NCBI GenBank assembly: GCA_046160485.1
Contig: JBJXGV010000071.1
Span: 23,336 to 87,335 of the forward strand
DNA length: 64,000 nucleotides
Source of the DNA: JBJXGV01 sp046160485
GTDB taxonomy: Bacteria > Orphanbacterota > Orphanbacteria > JBJXGV01
Reading direction: 5' to 3'
Within the stretch, counting starts at the first letter, position 1. Every line of letters begins with the position of its first letter. Below are positions 24,217 to 34,115 of the stretch, piece after piece. A program made the position numbers and the translations under genes. A model generated the notes under the pieces. That model had not been told where the DNA came from, did not search any database, and was given only the letters and a program-made list of their open reading frames with translations.

Positions 24217-25409
24217 CGACGAATCGAACGATCACGAATCGAATCGAGCGGCGCGCGCGCGCAGGCGCCGCGACGGCCCTCGCGCTCGCATTCGCGCTCG
24301 CGCTCGCGCTGGCCCTGGCGTGCGCATCGTGCGGCAAGAAAGAGGGCGCGGGCGGCGGCCCGGCGGCGGGCGGCTTTCAGATGCCGCCGACGCCCGTCGA
24401 GGTCGCGGTCGCCGCGCCGCAGACCGTCGCCGACAGGTTCGAGGCGATCGGCACGATCGAGGCGAGCGAAGCGGTGACGATCGTCGCGGAGATCGAGGGG
24501 ACGCTGTCGAGCGTTCCGTTCCGCGAGGGCGCGCCGATCGGCAAGGGCTCGCTCATCGCGCAGATCGACGATCGCGAGTTGGCGGCCGCCGCGTCGCGCG
24601 CGCAAGCGTGGCGCGATCAGACGAAGGTTTCCTTCGATCGCGTGAAAACGATCGTCGAGAAGAACGCGGGCTCGCCGCAAGCGCTCGACGACGCGCGCGC
24701 CGCGCTCGACATGGCGGAGGCCGACCTCGTGCTCGCGCAGACGCGCCTCTCGAAGACGCGCATCGTCGCGCCGTTTTCCGGCGCGACGGGCATTCGCCGC
24801 GTGAGCCCCGGCGCATACGTGCGTCCCGGCGACGTGATCACCGATCTCGTGCAGACGGCGGAGTTGAAGGTCGAGTTCTCGGCGCCCGAGCGTTACATCG
24901 GCCGTCTCGTGCGCGGCACGCCGGTGTCGATCACCACGCTCGCGTTCGCGGACCAAGTCGTCGCGGGGACGATCGACGTCGTCGACGCGACGGTCGATCC
25001 GGCGACGCGCAGCGTGCGCATCATCGCGCGCACGCCGAACCCCGAGGGGCGCCTGCGGCCCGGGATGTCCGCGAACGTGACGGCCACGCTCGGCGAGCGC
25101 GCGAACGCGATCACCGTTCCCGACGAAGCGGTCTTCGCCGAGGGCGACAAGTTCTTCGTCTTCGTCGTCGGCGCGGATTCGTCGGTGGCGCGCGCCCCGC
25201 TCACGCTCGGCACGCGGCTCGCGGGCTCGGTCGAGGTCGTCGCGGGGCTCGACGCGGGCGCGCGCGTCGTGCGCGCCGGCCACCAGAAGCTCTTCGACGG
25301 CGCGAAGGTGATGCCGGTCGACAGCCACGCGGCGAGTGCGCAGGCGGGCGCGCAGGCGGAGCCCGCGCCGGAAGGCGGCGCGCCGGCGGCAGCGGGCGGC
25401 ACGCAGTGA
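24213..25409 (+). CDS. RND efflux membrane-fusion (periplasmic adaptor) lipoprotein
   Basis: 398 aa. Residues 20-40 form a lipoprotein signal with a cysteine in CASCGKKEG. The lipoyl/hairpin layout is typical: EIEGTLSSVPFREGAPIGKGSLIAQID for the first lipoyl half, an alanine-rich alpha-hairpin around RAQAWRDQTKVSFDR, then the second lipoyl half with RIVAPFSGATGIR. Beta-barrel and membrane-proximal domains follow (RLRPGMSANVTATLG). It bridges the RND pump and TolC. Both ends overlap neighbours by 4 nt or less (ATGA; GTGA), so the three genes are tightly coupled. Confidence 0.92.
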   Translation: MTTNRTITNRIERRARAGAATALALAFALALALALACASCGKKEGAGGGPAAGGFQMPPTPVEVAVAAPQTVADRFEAIGTIEASEAVTIVAEIEGTLSSVPFREGAPIGKGSLIAQIDDRELAAAASRAQAWRDQTKVSFDRVKTIVEKNAGSPQALDDARAALDMAEADLVLAQTRLSKTRIVAPFSGATGIRRVSPGAYVRPGDVITDLVQTAELKVEFSAPERYIGRLVRGTPVSITTLAFADQVVAGTIDVVDATVDPATRSVRIIARTPNPEGRLRPGMSANVTATLGERANAITVPDEAVFAEGDKFFVFVVGADSSVARAPLTLGTRLAGSVEVVAGLDAGARVVRAGHQKLFDGAKVMPVDSHAASAQAGAQAEPAPEGGAPAAAGGTQ

Positions 25410-28400
25410 AGCTCTCCGAAATCTCGATCCAGCGCCCCGTCTTCGCGACGGTGATGAGCCTCGCGATCCTGCTCTTCGGGATCGTGGCGCTCTCGCGCCT
25501 CCCCGTACGCGAGTATCCCGACGTCGATCCGCCTGTCGTCTCGATCGTCACGTTCTACCGCGGCGCGAGCCCGAACGTCGTCGAGACGGAGATCACCGAC
25601 GTGCTCGAGGAGGAACTCGCCACCCTCGAAGGCGTCAAGACGATCCGCTCGTCGAGTCAAGAGCAGGGCTCGTCGATCACGATCGAGTTCGAGTTGTCGC
25701 GCGATCCGAACGAGGCGACGAACGACGTGCGCGACAAGGTCTCGCGCATCCGCGGGCAGCTTCCGCGCGAGGTCGACGATCCGATCATCGAGAAAGTCGA
25801 CGTGAACGCGCAGCCGATCTACTGGATCGCGCTCATGAGCGACCGCCATTCGACACTCGAGCTGACGGAGGTCGCCGACCTCGTACTCAAGGAGCGGCTG
25901 CAGCGCTTGCCTGGCGTCGGCTCGGTCTTCATCGGCGGCGAGCGGCGCTACGCGATGCGCGTGTGGCTCGACCCGGTGCGGATGGCGGCGCGCGGGCTCA
26001 CGACGCAAGACGTCGAGGCGGCGATCCGGCAAGAGAACGCGGAGATTCCCGCTGGGCGCGTCGAGGGCACGGGGCGCGAGTTCGCGGTGCGCACGCGCGG
26101 CGAACTGGCGACGGCGGAGGAGTTCGCGGCGATCGTCGTGAAGCAGGCGGGCGACGAACGCGTGCGGCTCGCCGACGTCGCCGAAGTCGAGGTCGGCGCC
26201 GAGGACGACCGCACGATCACGCGCTACAACGGCGTCCCCGCGATCGGACTCGGCATCGTCAAGCAAGCGCAGGCGAGCACGATCGACGTCGGCAACGAAA
26301 TCCACAAGAACCTCCCGAGCCTCGAGGCGGCGCTGCCGGAAGGAATGCGGCTCGAGACGGCGTACGATTCGTCGCTCTTCATCAAAGAGTCGGTTCGCGA
26401 GGTCGCCGAGACGCTTCTGATTTCGTTCGGACTCGTGGTGCTCGTCATTCTCGTCTTCCTCAAGAGCATGCGCGCTACGCTCATTCCGTCGGTGGCGATT
26501 CCGGTGTCGATTGTCGGCGCGTTCGCGGTCGCGTACTTCGCTGGCTTTACGATCAACATCCTCACGCTACTCGCGCTCGTGCTTTCGATCGGGCTCGTTG
26601 TCGACGACGCGATCGTCGTCCTCGAGAATGTTTACCGCCACATGGAGATGGGGAAGTCGCGGCGGCGGGCGGCGCTCGACGGCTCGCGCGAGATCGGCTT
26701 CGCGGTCGTGGCGACGACGGTCGCGCTCGTCGCGGTGTTCGTGCCGGTGGCGTTTCTCACGGGAACGGTCGGCCGCCTCTTCAACGAGTTCGGCGTCTGC
26801 GTCGCGGCGGCGGTGTTCTTGTCGGGCTTCGTCGCACTCACGCTCACGCCGATGATGTGTTCGAAACTGCTCAAGCCGCTACACGCGACGCCCGGCGACA
26901 CCGCAGCGCGCAAGCGCGCGGGCTGGGCGACGCGCGCCTTCGACGCGTTCTTCGAGTGGCTCGATCGCACGTACGCCGGCACGCTCCGCTTCGTGCTGCA
27001 CCACCGGCTGCTCGTCATCGGCGGCACGCTCGCGGCCGTCGTCGCGAGCGTCTTCCTCTTCCGCGCCATGCCGCGCGAACTCGTGCCGACGGAAGATCGC
27101 TCGATCGCGTTCGGCATCGTGCTCGCGCCCGAGGGTTCGACGCTCGACTACACCGATCGCTACATGCGGCAGCTCGAAGGGATCCTCGTGCCGATGCCGG
27201 AGCGCGAGGGCGTCTTCACCGCGACCGGCCTTGGCTTCGGCGGCCCGGGGCGCGTGACGAACGGCTTCGTCTTCCTCAATCTCAAGGAACGCCACGAGCG
27301 CGAGAAGTCGCAGCAAGAGATCGTGCAGGAGCTGTTTCCGCAGACGTTCTCCATCCCGGGCGTGCTCGCGTTCCTCATCAACCCGCCGAGTCTCGGCGCG
27401 GACTTCGGATCGAATCCCGTCGAGTACGTGCTGCAGGCGTCGAGCTACGAGGAACTCGCGGGCGCGGTGGGGATCATGATGGGGAAGGCGTCGCAGCTCG
27501 GCTATCTCGTGAACCTCGACTCGGACCTGCGCCTCAACAAGCCGCAGCTCGACATCGCGATCGATCGCGAGCGCGCGGCGCAGCTCGGCGTGTCGGTGAC
27601 CGACATCGGCACGACGCTCGAGACGCTTTTGGGCGGGCGCGTCGTCACGGAGTTTAAGCGCGGGTCGAAGAAGTACGACGTGATCGCGCAGCTTCGGCCA
27701 AGCGATCGCTCAACGCCCGACATCATCGAGGGGGCGTACCTGCGCGGCGGCAGCGGCGAGCTGATCCGCCTCGCGAACGTGGTGAGCGTGCGCGAAACGG
27801 TCGCGCCGAAGGAACTCAACCACTTCAACCGGATTCGTTCGGCGACGATCTCTGCGGCGCTGCCGCCCGGCGTGCCGCTCGGCAAGGCGCTCGACGATCT
27901 CGACCGCATCGCGCGCGAGGATTTGCCGGAAGGCGTGCGCACGGCGCTCTCGGGGCAGTCGCGCGAATTCCGCGAGTCGAGTTCCAAGCTCTACTTCCTC
28001 TTCCTCTTCGCGGTGCTCTTCATCTTCCTCGTGCTCGCCGCGCAGTTCGAGAGCTTCGTGCACCCGTTCACGATTCTGCTCTCGGTGCCGCTCGCGGTCG
28101 TCGGCGCGCTGGCGTCGCTCTTCGCGCTGAAGCTTTCGATCAACATCTACTCGCAGATCGGGCTCATCATGCTCGTGGGGCTCGTCACGAAGAACGCGAT
28201 CCTCATCGTCGAGTTCTCGAACCAGCTACGCGAGCGCGGCATGGGCGTCATCGAGGCGGTGATGGAGGCGTCGCGCATTCGTCTGCGCCCGATTCTCATG
28301 ACGTCGTTCTCGACGATCTTCGGCGTGCTTCCGATTGCGATGGGGCTCGGCGCGGGCGGCGAGGCGCGGCAGCCGCTCGGCGTCGCCGTCGTCGGCGGGA

Positions 28401-28564
28401 TGCTCTTCTCGACGTTCCTCACGCTGCTTCTCGTGCCGGTCGTCTATACGCTGCTTGCGCGCTTCACGAAGGTGCGCGCGCACGCGGACGCCGCCGACGC
28501 AGCCGAGGACGCCGGCGAGATCGCACATGGCGATGCGCGCGAGCCCGGGCCGGCGATCGCGTAG
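25406..28564 (+). CDS. RND multidrug efflux transporter (HAE1/AcrB type)
   Basis: 1052 aa from GTG 25406, within the adaptor's stop (GTGA). It begins ISIQRPVFATVMSLAILLFGIVALSRLPVREYP, characteristic of HAE1-family pumps. Transmembrane helix 4 carries LSIGLVVDDAIVVLEN, with the paired aspartates of the proton relay. The second half repeats the fold, ending MTSFSTIFGVLPIAMG and a short C-terminal tail. It exports hydrophobic compounds by proton antiport with the adaptor and TolC encoded upstream. A hairpin lies just past the stop, before the convergent HtrA-like gene. Confidence 0.96.
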   Translation: MKLSEISIQRPVFATVMSLAILLFGIVALSRLPVREYPDVDPPVVSIVTFYRGASPNVVETEITDVLEEELATLEGVKTIRSSSQEQGSSITIEFELSRDPNEATNDVRDKVSRIRGQLPREVDDPIIEKVDVNAQPIYWIALMSDRHSTLELTEVADLVLKERLQRLPGVGSVFIGGERRYAMRVWLDPVRMAARGLTTQDVEAAIRQENAEIPAGRVEGTGREFAVRTRGELATAEEFAAIVVKQAGDERVRLADVAEVEVGAEDDRTITRYNGVPAIGLGIVKQAQASTIDVGNEIHKNLPSLEAALPEGMRLETAYDSSLFIKESVREVAETLLISFGLVVLVILVFLKSMRATLIPSVAIPVSIVGAFAVAYFAGFTINILTLLALVLSIGLVVDDAIVVLENVYRHMEMGKSRRRAALDGSREIGFAVVATTVALVAVFVPVAFLTGTVGRLFNEFGVCVAAAVFLSGFVALTLTPMMCSKLLKPLHATPGDTAARKRAGWATRAFDAFFEWLDRTYAGTLRFVLHHRLLVIGGTLAAVVASVFLFRAMPRELVPTEDRSIAFGIVLAPEGSTLDYTDRYMRQLEGILVPMPEREGVFTATGLGFGGPGRVTNGFVFLNLKERHEREKSQQEIVQELFPQTFSIPGVLAFLINPPSLGADFGSNPVEYVLQASSYEELAGAVGIMMGKASQLGYLVNLDSDLRLNKPQLDIAIDRERAAQLGVSVTDIGTTLETLLGGRVVTEFKRGSKKYDVIAQLRPSDRSTPDIIEGAYLRGGSGELIRLANVVSVRETVAPKELNHFNRIRSATISAALPPGVPLGKALDDLDRIAREDLPEGVRTALSGQSREFRESSSKLYFLFLFAVLFIFLVLAAQFESFVHPFTILLSVPLAVVGALASLFALKLSINIYSQIGLIMLVGLVTKNAILIVEFSNQLRERGMGVIEAVMEASRIRLRPILMTSFSTIFGVLPIAMGLGAGGEARQPLGVAVVGGMLFSTFLTLLLVPVVYTLLARFTKVRAHADAADAAEDAGEIAHGDAREPGPAIA

Positions 28565-28583
28565 CGCGGCGCACGAGCCGCGC
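28564..28583. terminator. Hairpin between convergent RND and protease genes
   Basis: GCGCGGC (28564-28570) pairs perfectly with GCCGCGC (28577-28583) across a 6-nt loop. There is no T-tract, so intrinsic termination is uncertain. It may serve as a bidirectional block. Confidence 0.4.
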
Positions 28584-28598
28584 GCGGCGCTTGCGTAA

Positions 28599-29588
28599 CT
28601 ATTCGGGCATCGCGACGGGCGTGGCGCGGTGCTCGATGATCGCGCGCCCGCGGATCACCGTGATCCCGAGTTCGCGGCCGAGCGGCCAGTCGTTCAGGAT
28701 GCGGTGCACGTCGTCGATCGATGTCGCGCGCTGCTCCTCGATGCGCACGATGATGTCGCCGGCCTCGAGGCCCGCGCGATCGGCCGGCGCGCCGCGCACG
28801 ATGCTCGCGATCTGCACGCCGCTCGCGTTCTCGATGCCGAGGCCGCGCGCGAAGCGCCGCCCGATCGGCCGGTTCTCGGCGGCAAAGCCGAGGTAGCCGC
28901 GCTCCACGCGCCCGCGCGTCATGAGCTGCGTCAGCACCCAATGCGCCGTGTTCGACGGAACGCTGAAGCTGATTCCCTGCGCGCCCATGATCATCGCCGT
29001 GTTGATGCCGACGACGCGCCCGCGCGAATCGACGAGCGGCCCGCCCGAGTTGCCGGGGTTCAGCGCCACGTCGCTCTGAATGATGTTCTCCATGAGGCGG
29101 CCGTCTTGCGAGCGCATCGTGCGGCCGAGTGCGCTCACGACGCCGGCGGAGACGCTCGAGCTAAAGCCGAGCGGGTTGCCGATGGCGATCGCGATTTGCC
29201 CCACGCGTAGCGCCGACGAATCGCCGAGTTCCGCGTACGGCGCGTGCCGCCCGTCGATGCGGATGACAGCGAGATCGGTCGGGACGTCGACGCCGATGAT
29301 GTCGGCCTCGTGCACGGTGCCGTCGGTCATGCTGACGCGTAGCGCCGCGGCGTCGCGCACGACGTGCGCGTTCGTGAGGATGTAGCCGTCGGGAGTGAAG
29401 AGAACGCCGGAGCCGCTGCCGCCGCTCGCGCGCCGCGCGCCTTTACCGCGCCGGCCGCTCACCGCGACGCTGACGACGGCCGCGCCCGCGCTGTCGACGA
29501 CTCCGGCGACGGCGTTGGAGTATGCGTCGAGAAGCTGCGAGTCGTCGGAGGGACGGGCCGAAGCGAGTGCGTGCGCCGGAGAAATCAT
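28599..29588 (-). CDS. HtrA/DegP-like trypsin-fold protease with one PDZ domain, no signal peptide
   Basis: 329 aa. The catalytic triad is H75 (LTNAHVV), D105 (TDLAVI) and S181 (NPGNSGGPL). One PDZ domain occupies about 235-325 (GVQIASIVRGAPADRAGLEAGD). The usual N-terminal signal or membrane anchor is absent: the first residues are MISPAHALASARP, and an in-frame TAG lies three codons before the start, so no longer start exists. It may be a cytoplasmic protease, or an exported one missing its leader. It is convergent with the RND gene. Confidence 0.88.
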   Translation of the reverse strand: MISPAHALASARPSDDSQLLDAYSNAVAGVVDSAGAAVVSVAVSGRRGKGARRASGGSGSGVLFTPDGYILTNAHVVRDAAALRVSMTDGTVHEADIIGVDVPTDLAVIRIDGRHAPYAELGDSSALRVGQIAIAIGNPLGFSSSVSAGVVSALGRTMRSQDGRLMENIIQSDVALNPGNSGGPLVDSRGRVVGINTAMIMGAQGISFSVPSNTAHWVLTQLMTRGRVERGYLGFAAENRPIGRRFARGLGIENASGVQIASIVRGAPADRAGLEAGDIIVRIEEQRATSIDDVHRILNDWPLGRELGITVIRGRAIIEHRATPVAMPE

Positions 29589-29771
29589 GCGGCCAATCTA
29601 ACCGCCGAGTTCGACGCGTCAAGATGCGGCGGAGAATCCGCGAGCCCTTTACCGCGGCCGAGCTTCCTTCTATCATCGGCGCGATTTCACGGTCCGGCTT
29701 CGCGCGGGCGGTTTCACGGGTCGCGCGCTACGCCGCCAGTCAGCCGATCACCCCCATAGCGAGGCTCCAAC

Positions 29772-31904
29772 GTGTCGAACACTGCGCGGAAAAATTCAAC
29801 GATGCTGCTCGCCGGGTTTGCCTTGCTCGGCGTGGCGTGCGTCACGTCTGGAATGCTCGTCTTCGAGCGGCTCGCGGGGCTGCATCTTCCTGGCTGCGGC
29901 ATCGGTAGCCCGTGCGCGCAGGCGGCGGCGAGCGCGTGGGGAAAAGTGCCGGGCGTCGGATGGCCCGTCTCGTATCTCGGCTTCGCGTATTTCCTCGCGA
30001 TGCTCGTCGCGTGGGGCGCGACGCGCGGCGCGCTCGCCGGCGATTCGCGCGCGGTCATGCTCGTGCGCGCGGGCGCCGCGGCGTCGCTCCTCTTCACCGT
30101 CGTGCTCTTCGTCGAAGGCCATTTCTGCATCTACTGTCTCGTGACACACGCGGCGAATCTCCTCTTCTGGTTCGTCGTCGAGCGCGCGCACGCAGGTGCT
30201 ACGCGTGCCACGCGCGGCCGCGCGCCGGGCGGCGCAGGAGCGCTCAAGGGCGGGCCATGGGCAAATCCGCTCGCGATGACCGCGGGCGTCTTCGCGGGCG
30301 TCACGCTTCTGCTCGGCGTCGCCGACGTCTGGCAGAAGAGCGACGCTGCGAAAAACGCGGCGGCGCAGCTCGAGCAATCGACGCAGCGGATCATCGACGC
30401 GGAGGCGGCGCGCGCGCGCGATGCTGCGCGCGACGCGGCGAACACACCGGACGCTGCGACGACCGGCGCGAACGCCGACACGAGTCGCACAACGATGGGC
30501 GCGCAAGCGGGCCCGGACGCAGGCACGGGTACGAGCACGGGCGCGGGCGCAGGCGCAGGCACGCCGGACGCGCCGACAAACCTCGCCGCGACGTCGACGG
30601 GATCCACGGGCGATGCGACGCCGGCGACGACCGAGCCGACTCCGCCGCCGCCGGTCACGCCCGCCGCGACGACGAAGGATCGCACGCCGCCCGCGCGGCG
30701 CGGTTTCACGGGCCGCTTCTACCAGGGCCCCGATGTCGCGCCGATGCGCGTCGTCATCATCTCCGACTACCAATGCGAAGATTGCAAGCGCATCGAAGGC
30801 GAGATGAAACAAATTTTCGCGACGCGCACCGACGTGTCGCTCTCCGCGAAGCACTTTCCGATGTGCAGCGACTGCAACCTGCATGCGCGCAAGAACAACT
30901 TCAATCCGCATCCGAACGCGTGCTGGGCCGCGCGTGCCGCCGAGACGGCCGGGATGCTGCGCGGCAACGCCGGTTTCTGGAAGATGCACGAGTGGCTCTT
31001 CGCGCGCGACGGGAGTTTCACCGATGCCGAGCTGTACGCGTACCTCGGCGAGGAGAAGTACGACGCCGAGGAGTTTCGCGCGCTCATGATGGGGGATGAG
31101 ACGTTGCGCCGCGTGCAGGCCGACATCGACGAAGCGATGACGCTCGGGTTGCAGCAAACGCCGATGGTATTCGTCAACGGCATCGAACTTGTCGGAACAC
31201 AGACGCCGGGCGGGTTGGCGCGCTCGCTCGCGAACGTCGCCGCGACGAAGCCCGTTGCGCGCGACGCCGCCGCCGACAAACCGCCGAACGCCGCGGAGAA
31301 AATCGTGAACGATTGGCGCAAGTCTCCCGTGCGCGCGTTCGCGCCCGACACGCGCGCGTGGGAGCTCGGCTCGCCCGACGGCGCGGTGCAGGTCGTCGTG
31401 TGGGGCGATTTGCAGGAGCCGCGCAGCGCGGAGGCCGACGGCATCATTCGCGGACTTCTGCGCTCGATGCCGAACGTCGGCTACACGTATCGCCACTACC
31501 CGATCAACCAAGAGTGCAACCCGGTCGCGGCCCGCACGCTGCACGACCAAACATGCGCGGCGTCGAAGTTGGCCGAGGCCGCGGGAACGATCGCCGGAGC
31601 CGACGGCTTTTGGAAGATGCAGGACTGGTTGTTCCGCAATCAGAAGTCGTGGTCGGGCGGCAAGACGCTCGACGACGCCACGATCATGGGCGCGGCGCGC
31701 GCGTGCGGTCTCGAGCACGACGAAATTCTTCCCGCCATGACGACGGCGGATGTCGGCAACGCGATCACCGAGGATGCACGCGCCGGGAAGGCCATCGGGC
31801 TCACCGGCGTCCCGACGATTTTCGTGAACGGGAAGCAGATGCGCGTTTGGCGCGAGGATGGCGAGACGATCATGCGCATGGTGCTCGAGGCCGCGGCGAA
31901 GTAG
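29772..31904 (+). CDS. VKOR domain fused to two DsbA-like thioredoxin domains
   Basis: 710 aa. Residues 10-140 form a VKOR (vitamin K epoxide reductase-like) quinone oxidoreductase with several membrane helices: loop cysteines C42 and C48 (GCGIGSPC) and the active CxxC C119-C122 (FCIYC). A linker rich in Ala, Thr and Gly follows (about 200-310). The first DsbA-like domain has CEDC at 335-338. The second, near 510-700, starts VVVWGDLQEPRSAEADG, where the CxxC is replaced by EPRS. VKOR reoxidises DsbA-type proteins, so the fusion is a self-contained disulfide-forming enzyme in the periplasm. The second domain may bind substrate without redox activity. Confidence 0.88.
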   Translation: MSNTARKNSTMLLAGFALLGVACVTSGMLVFERLAGLHLPGCGIGSPCAQAAASAWGKVPGVGWPVSYLGFAYFLAMLVAWGATRGALAGDSRAVMLVRAGAAASLLFTVVLFVEGHFCIYCLVTHAANLLFWFVVERAHAGATRATRGRAPGGAGALKGGPWANPLAMTAGVFAGVTLLLGVADVWQKSDAAKNAAAQLEQSTQRIIDAEAARARDAARDAANTPDAATTGANADTSRTTMGAQAGPDAGTGTSTGAGAGAGTPDAPTNLAATSTGSTGDATPATTEPTPPPPVTPAATTKDRTPPARRGFTGRFYQGPDVAPMRVVIISDYQCEDCKRIEGEMKQIFATRTDVSLSAKHFPMCSDCNLHARKNNFNPHPNACWAARAAETAGMLRGNAGFWKMHEWLFARDGSFTDAELYAYLGEEKYDAEEFRALMMGDETLRRVQADIDEAMTLGLQQTPMVFVNGIELVGTQTPGGLARSLANVAATKPVARDAAADKPPNAAEKIVNDWRKSPVRAFAPDTRAWELGSPDGAVQVVVWGDLQEPRSAEADGIIRGLLRSMPNVGYTYRHYPINQECNPVAARTLHDQTCAASKLAEAAGTIAGADGFWKMQDWLFRNQKSWSGGKTLDDATIMGAARACGLEHDEILPAMTTADVGNAITEDARAGKAIGLTGVPTIFVNGKQMRVWREDGETIMRMVLEAAAK

Positions 31905-32008
31905 GCGCCGCGAAGCCAGCACCGCGCAATACGCAGGGTTACGCGCGGCGCGCGCGCGTGCTAACATTGCAGCACCCCCCGAAGACGCCGCGCCCCGCGG
32001 AGAGCTTC

Positions 32009-34039
32009 ATGATCGCGCGCTTACTGCATAGATTCGCTACTCGCCGATGCGTTCGTCCCGTCCGTCGGATCGCCCGGCCGGTTTCGCTCGCCGCGCTCGC
32101 GCGAGCGCTCGCTGCTCGTGCCGCGGTGGCCGCCTTCGCCGCCCTCGCTACGATCGCCGCGCCCCTGCGATTCGCGTGCGCGGCTGAACCGCCGACCGCA
32201 CCGTTGTACGAAGCGCCCGACGCGTGGCGCGCGAAAGTTTCGCCCGCGGTTCTCGATCGCGCGTCCGCGGAGCCCGCGGCTTTCTTCGTGTGGCTCGGCG
32301 AGCAGGCGGACGTCCGCGCGGCCGACGCGCTTCCGACGAAGGAGTCGAAAGGCGCGTTCGTTTTTGCGACGCTGCGCGAGGTCGCGGATCGCACGCAGGC
32401 GCCGATTCTGCGCGATCTCGAAGCGCGCGGTGTCGAGCACCGGAGTCTCTGGCTCGTCAACGCGGTGTGGGTGCGCGGCGGCCTCGACGACGTCGAGCGC
32501 ATGGCGCGCCGCGGCGACGTCGCGCGCATCGTTCACGACGCGCGCGGCACGATCGTCTCGGCGTGGCCCACAGAGGAGAGCGCTGCGCGAGGCGGCGTGG
32601 AAGTCGCGGACGCGAACGAGCAATCGACAGACGCGCGCGGAACGTCGTCGCGAACGCGTGTGTCTTCATCGCCCGCGCTCGGCTCCGCATCCGCTATCGA
32701 ATGGAATCTCGCGTGGGTGAACGCGCCGAGCGTGTGGGCCGACGGTGTGACGGGCGCAGGCGCGGTTGTCGGCACGCTCGACACCGGGGCCGAATGGCAG
32801 CACCCGGCGATTCGCGATCACTACCGCGGCTGGGACGGCGCCTCCGCCGATCACAACTACAACTGGCACGATGCGATTCACGGCCCGATCCAGGGCGCGT
32901 GCGACGGCGACTCGCCCGAGCCGTGCGACAACGATGGCCACGGCACACACGTGACCGGCACGATGGTCGGCGACGACGGCGGAGCGAACCAGGTCGGCAT
33001 GGCGCCGGACGCGAAGTGGATCGGCTGCCGCTTGTGGGAGCCGGCGCTGCGCACGTACGCGAGCTACTGCCTCGAGTGTTTCGAGTGGATGCTCGCGCCC
33101 ACCGACATGAGCAACCAGAATCCCGATCCGTCGAAGGCGCCGCACGTCATCAACAATTCGTGGATGTGCGAACCGGTGGAAGGCTGCACCGACGTCGAGA
33201 TCTTGCGCCCCGCCGTCGAGAACTTGCGCGCCGCGGGCGTGATGGTCGTCGCCTCCGCCGGGAACGACGGCCAGGGATGCAGCACGATTTGGTACCCGCC
33301 GGCGATCTACGACGCGACGTTCACCGTCGGCGCGACGAAGAACAACGATACGGCGGCGTCGTTCTCGAGCCGCGGACCCGTCACCGTCGACGGGAGCAAT
33401 CGCATCAAGCCCGACATCGGCGCGCCCGGCGTCGGCATTCGCTCCTCGACGCTCAACGGCACCTATGCCACATGGGACGGCACGAGCATGGCGGGGCCGC
33501 ACGTCGCGGGACTCGTCGCGCTCCTTGTCTCCGCGAACCCCGCGCTCGCAGGGAACGTCGATCTAATCGAGCAGATTATTCGCGACTCGGCCGTGCCGCG
33601 CACGGCGGCGCAGACGTGCGGCGGAACTCCGGGGACGGAGATTCCGAACAACACGTTCGGCTACGGGCGCATCGACGCGTACGCGGCGTACACGCGTGCG
33701 GTCGCGACGGCCGTCGATGGCGGCGAGCCGGCGCCCGCGCCCGCCTCGCGCGCACTCGCCGCGCTCGAGCTGCCCGCGCCGAATCCCGCGACGGAGTCCG
33801 CGCTCATCCGCTACCGCCTCGACGCGCCATCGCTCGTGACGCTGTCGATCATCGACGCGTCGGGCCGCCGCGTTCGCACGCTGCGCGATCGCGCCGCGGA
33901 GCGCGCGGGCGAGCACGCCGCGTCGTGGGACGGCCGCGTGGACGACGGCACGCGCGCCGCGTCAGGCGTCTACTTCGCGCGCCTTCGCGCGGGCGGCGTC
34001 GATGCGACGGAGCGGCTGACGTTCATTCGCGCGCGCTGA
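32009..34039 (+). CDS. Subtilisin-like (S8) protease with FlgD-like C-terminal sorting module
   Basis: 676 aa from ATG 32009, with GGAGAG upstream. A signal region and hydrophobic segment (about 25-58) precede a propeptide-like region. The catalytic triad is D258 (VVGTLDTGAEW), H311 (NDGHGTHVTGT) and S493 (WDGTSMAGPHVAG), and the oxyanion asparagine lies in VINNSWMC. The C-terminal 90 residues match the FlgD-like sorting module (IIDASGRRVRTL...WDGRVDDG...SGVYFARL). It is predicted to be secreted and surface-associated. It faces the TPR lipoprotein gene convergently. Confidence 0.92.
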   Translation: MIARLLHRFATRRCVRPVRRIARPVSLAALARALAARAAVAAFAALATIAAPLRFACAAEPPTAPLYEAPDAWRAKVSPAVLDRASAEPAAFFVWLGEQADVRAADALPTKESKGAFVFATLREVADRTQAPILRDLEARGVEHRSLWLVNAVWVRGGLDDVERMARRGDVARIVHDARGTIVSAWPTEESAARGGVEVADANEQSTDARGTSSRTRVSSSPALGSASAIEWNLAWVNAPSVWADGVTGAGAVVGTLDTGAEWQHPAIRDHYRGWDGASADHNYNWHDAIHGPIQGACDGDSPEPCDNDGHGTHVTGTMVGDDGGANQVGMAPDAKWIGCRLWEPALRTYASYCLECFEWMLAPTDMSNQNPDPSKAPHVINNSWMCEPVEGCTDVEILRPAVENLRAAGVMVVASAGNDGQGCSTIWYPPAIYDATFTVGATKNNDTAASFSSRGPVTVDGSNRIKPDIGAPGVGIRSSTLNGTYATWDGTSMAGPHVAGLVALLVSANPALAGNVDLIEQIIRDSAVPRTAAQTCGGTPGTEIPNNTFGYGRIDAYAAYTRAVATAVDGGEPAPAPASRALAALELPAPNPATESALIRYRLDAPSLVTLSIIDASGRRVRTLRDRAAERAGEHAASWDGRVDDGTRAASGVYFARLRAGGVDATERLTFIRAR

Positions 34040-34115
34040 CGATCGCGGGCGCGCGGCCGCGATTGCGCTCGTGCGGCGCGCTCGTCTTGCGCTTGCGCGC
34101 GAGTCGAGCGGGTGG

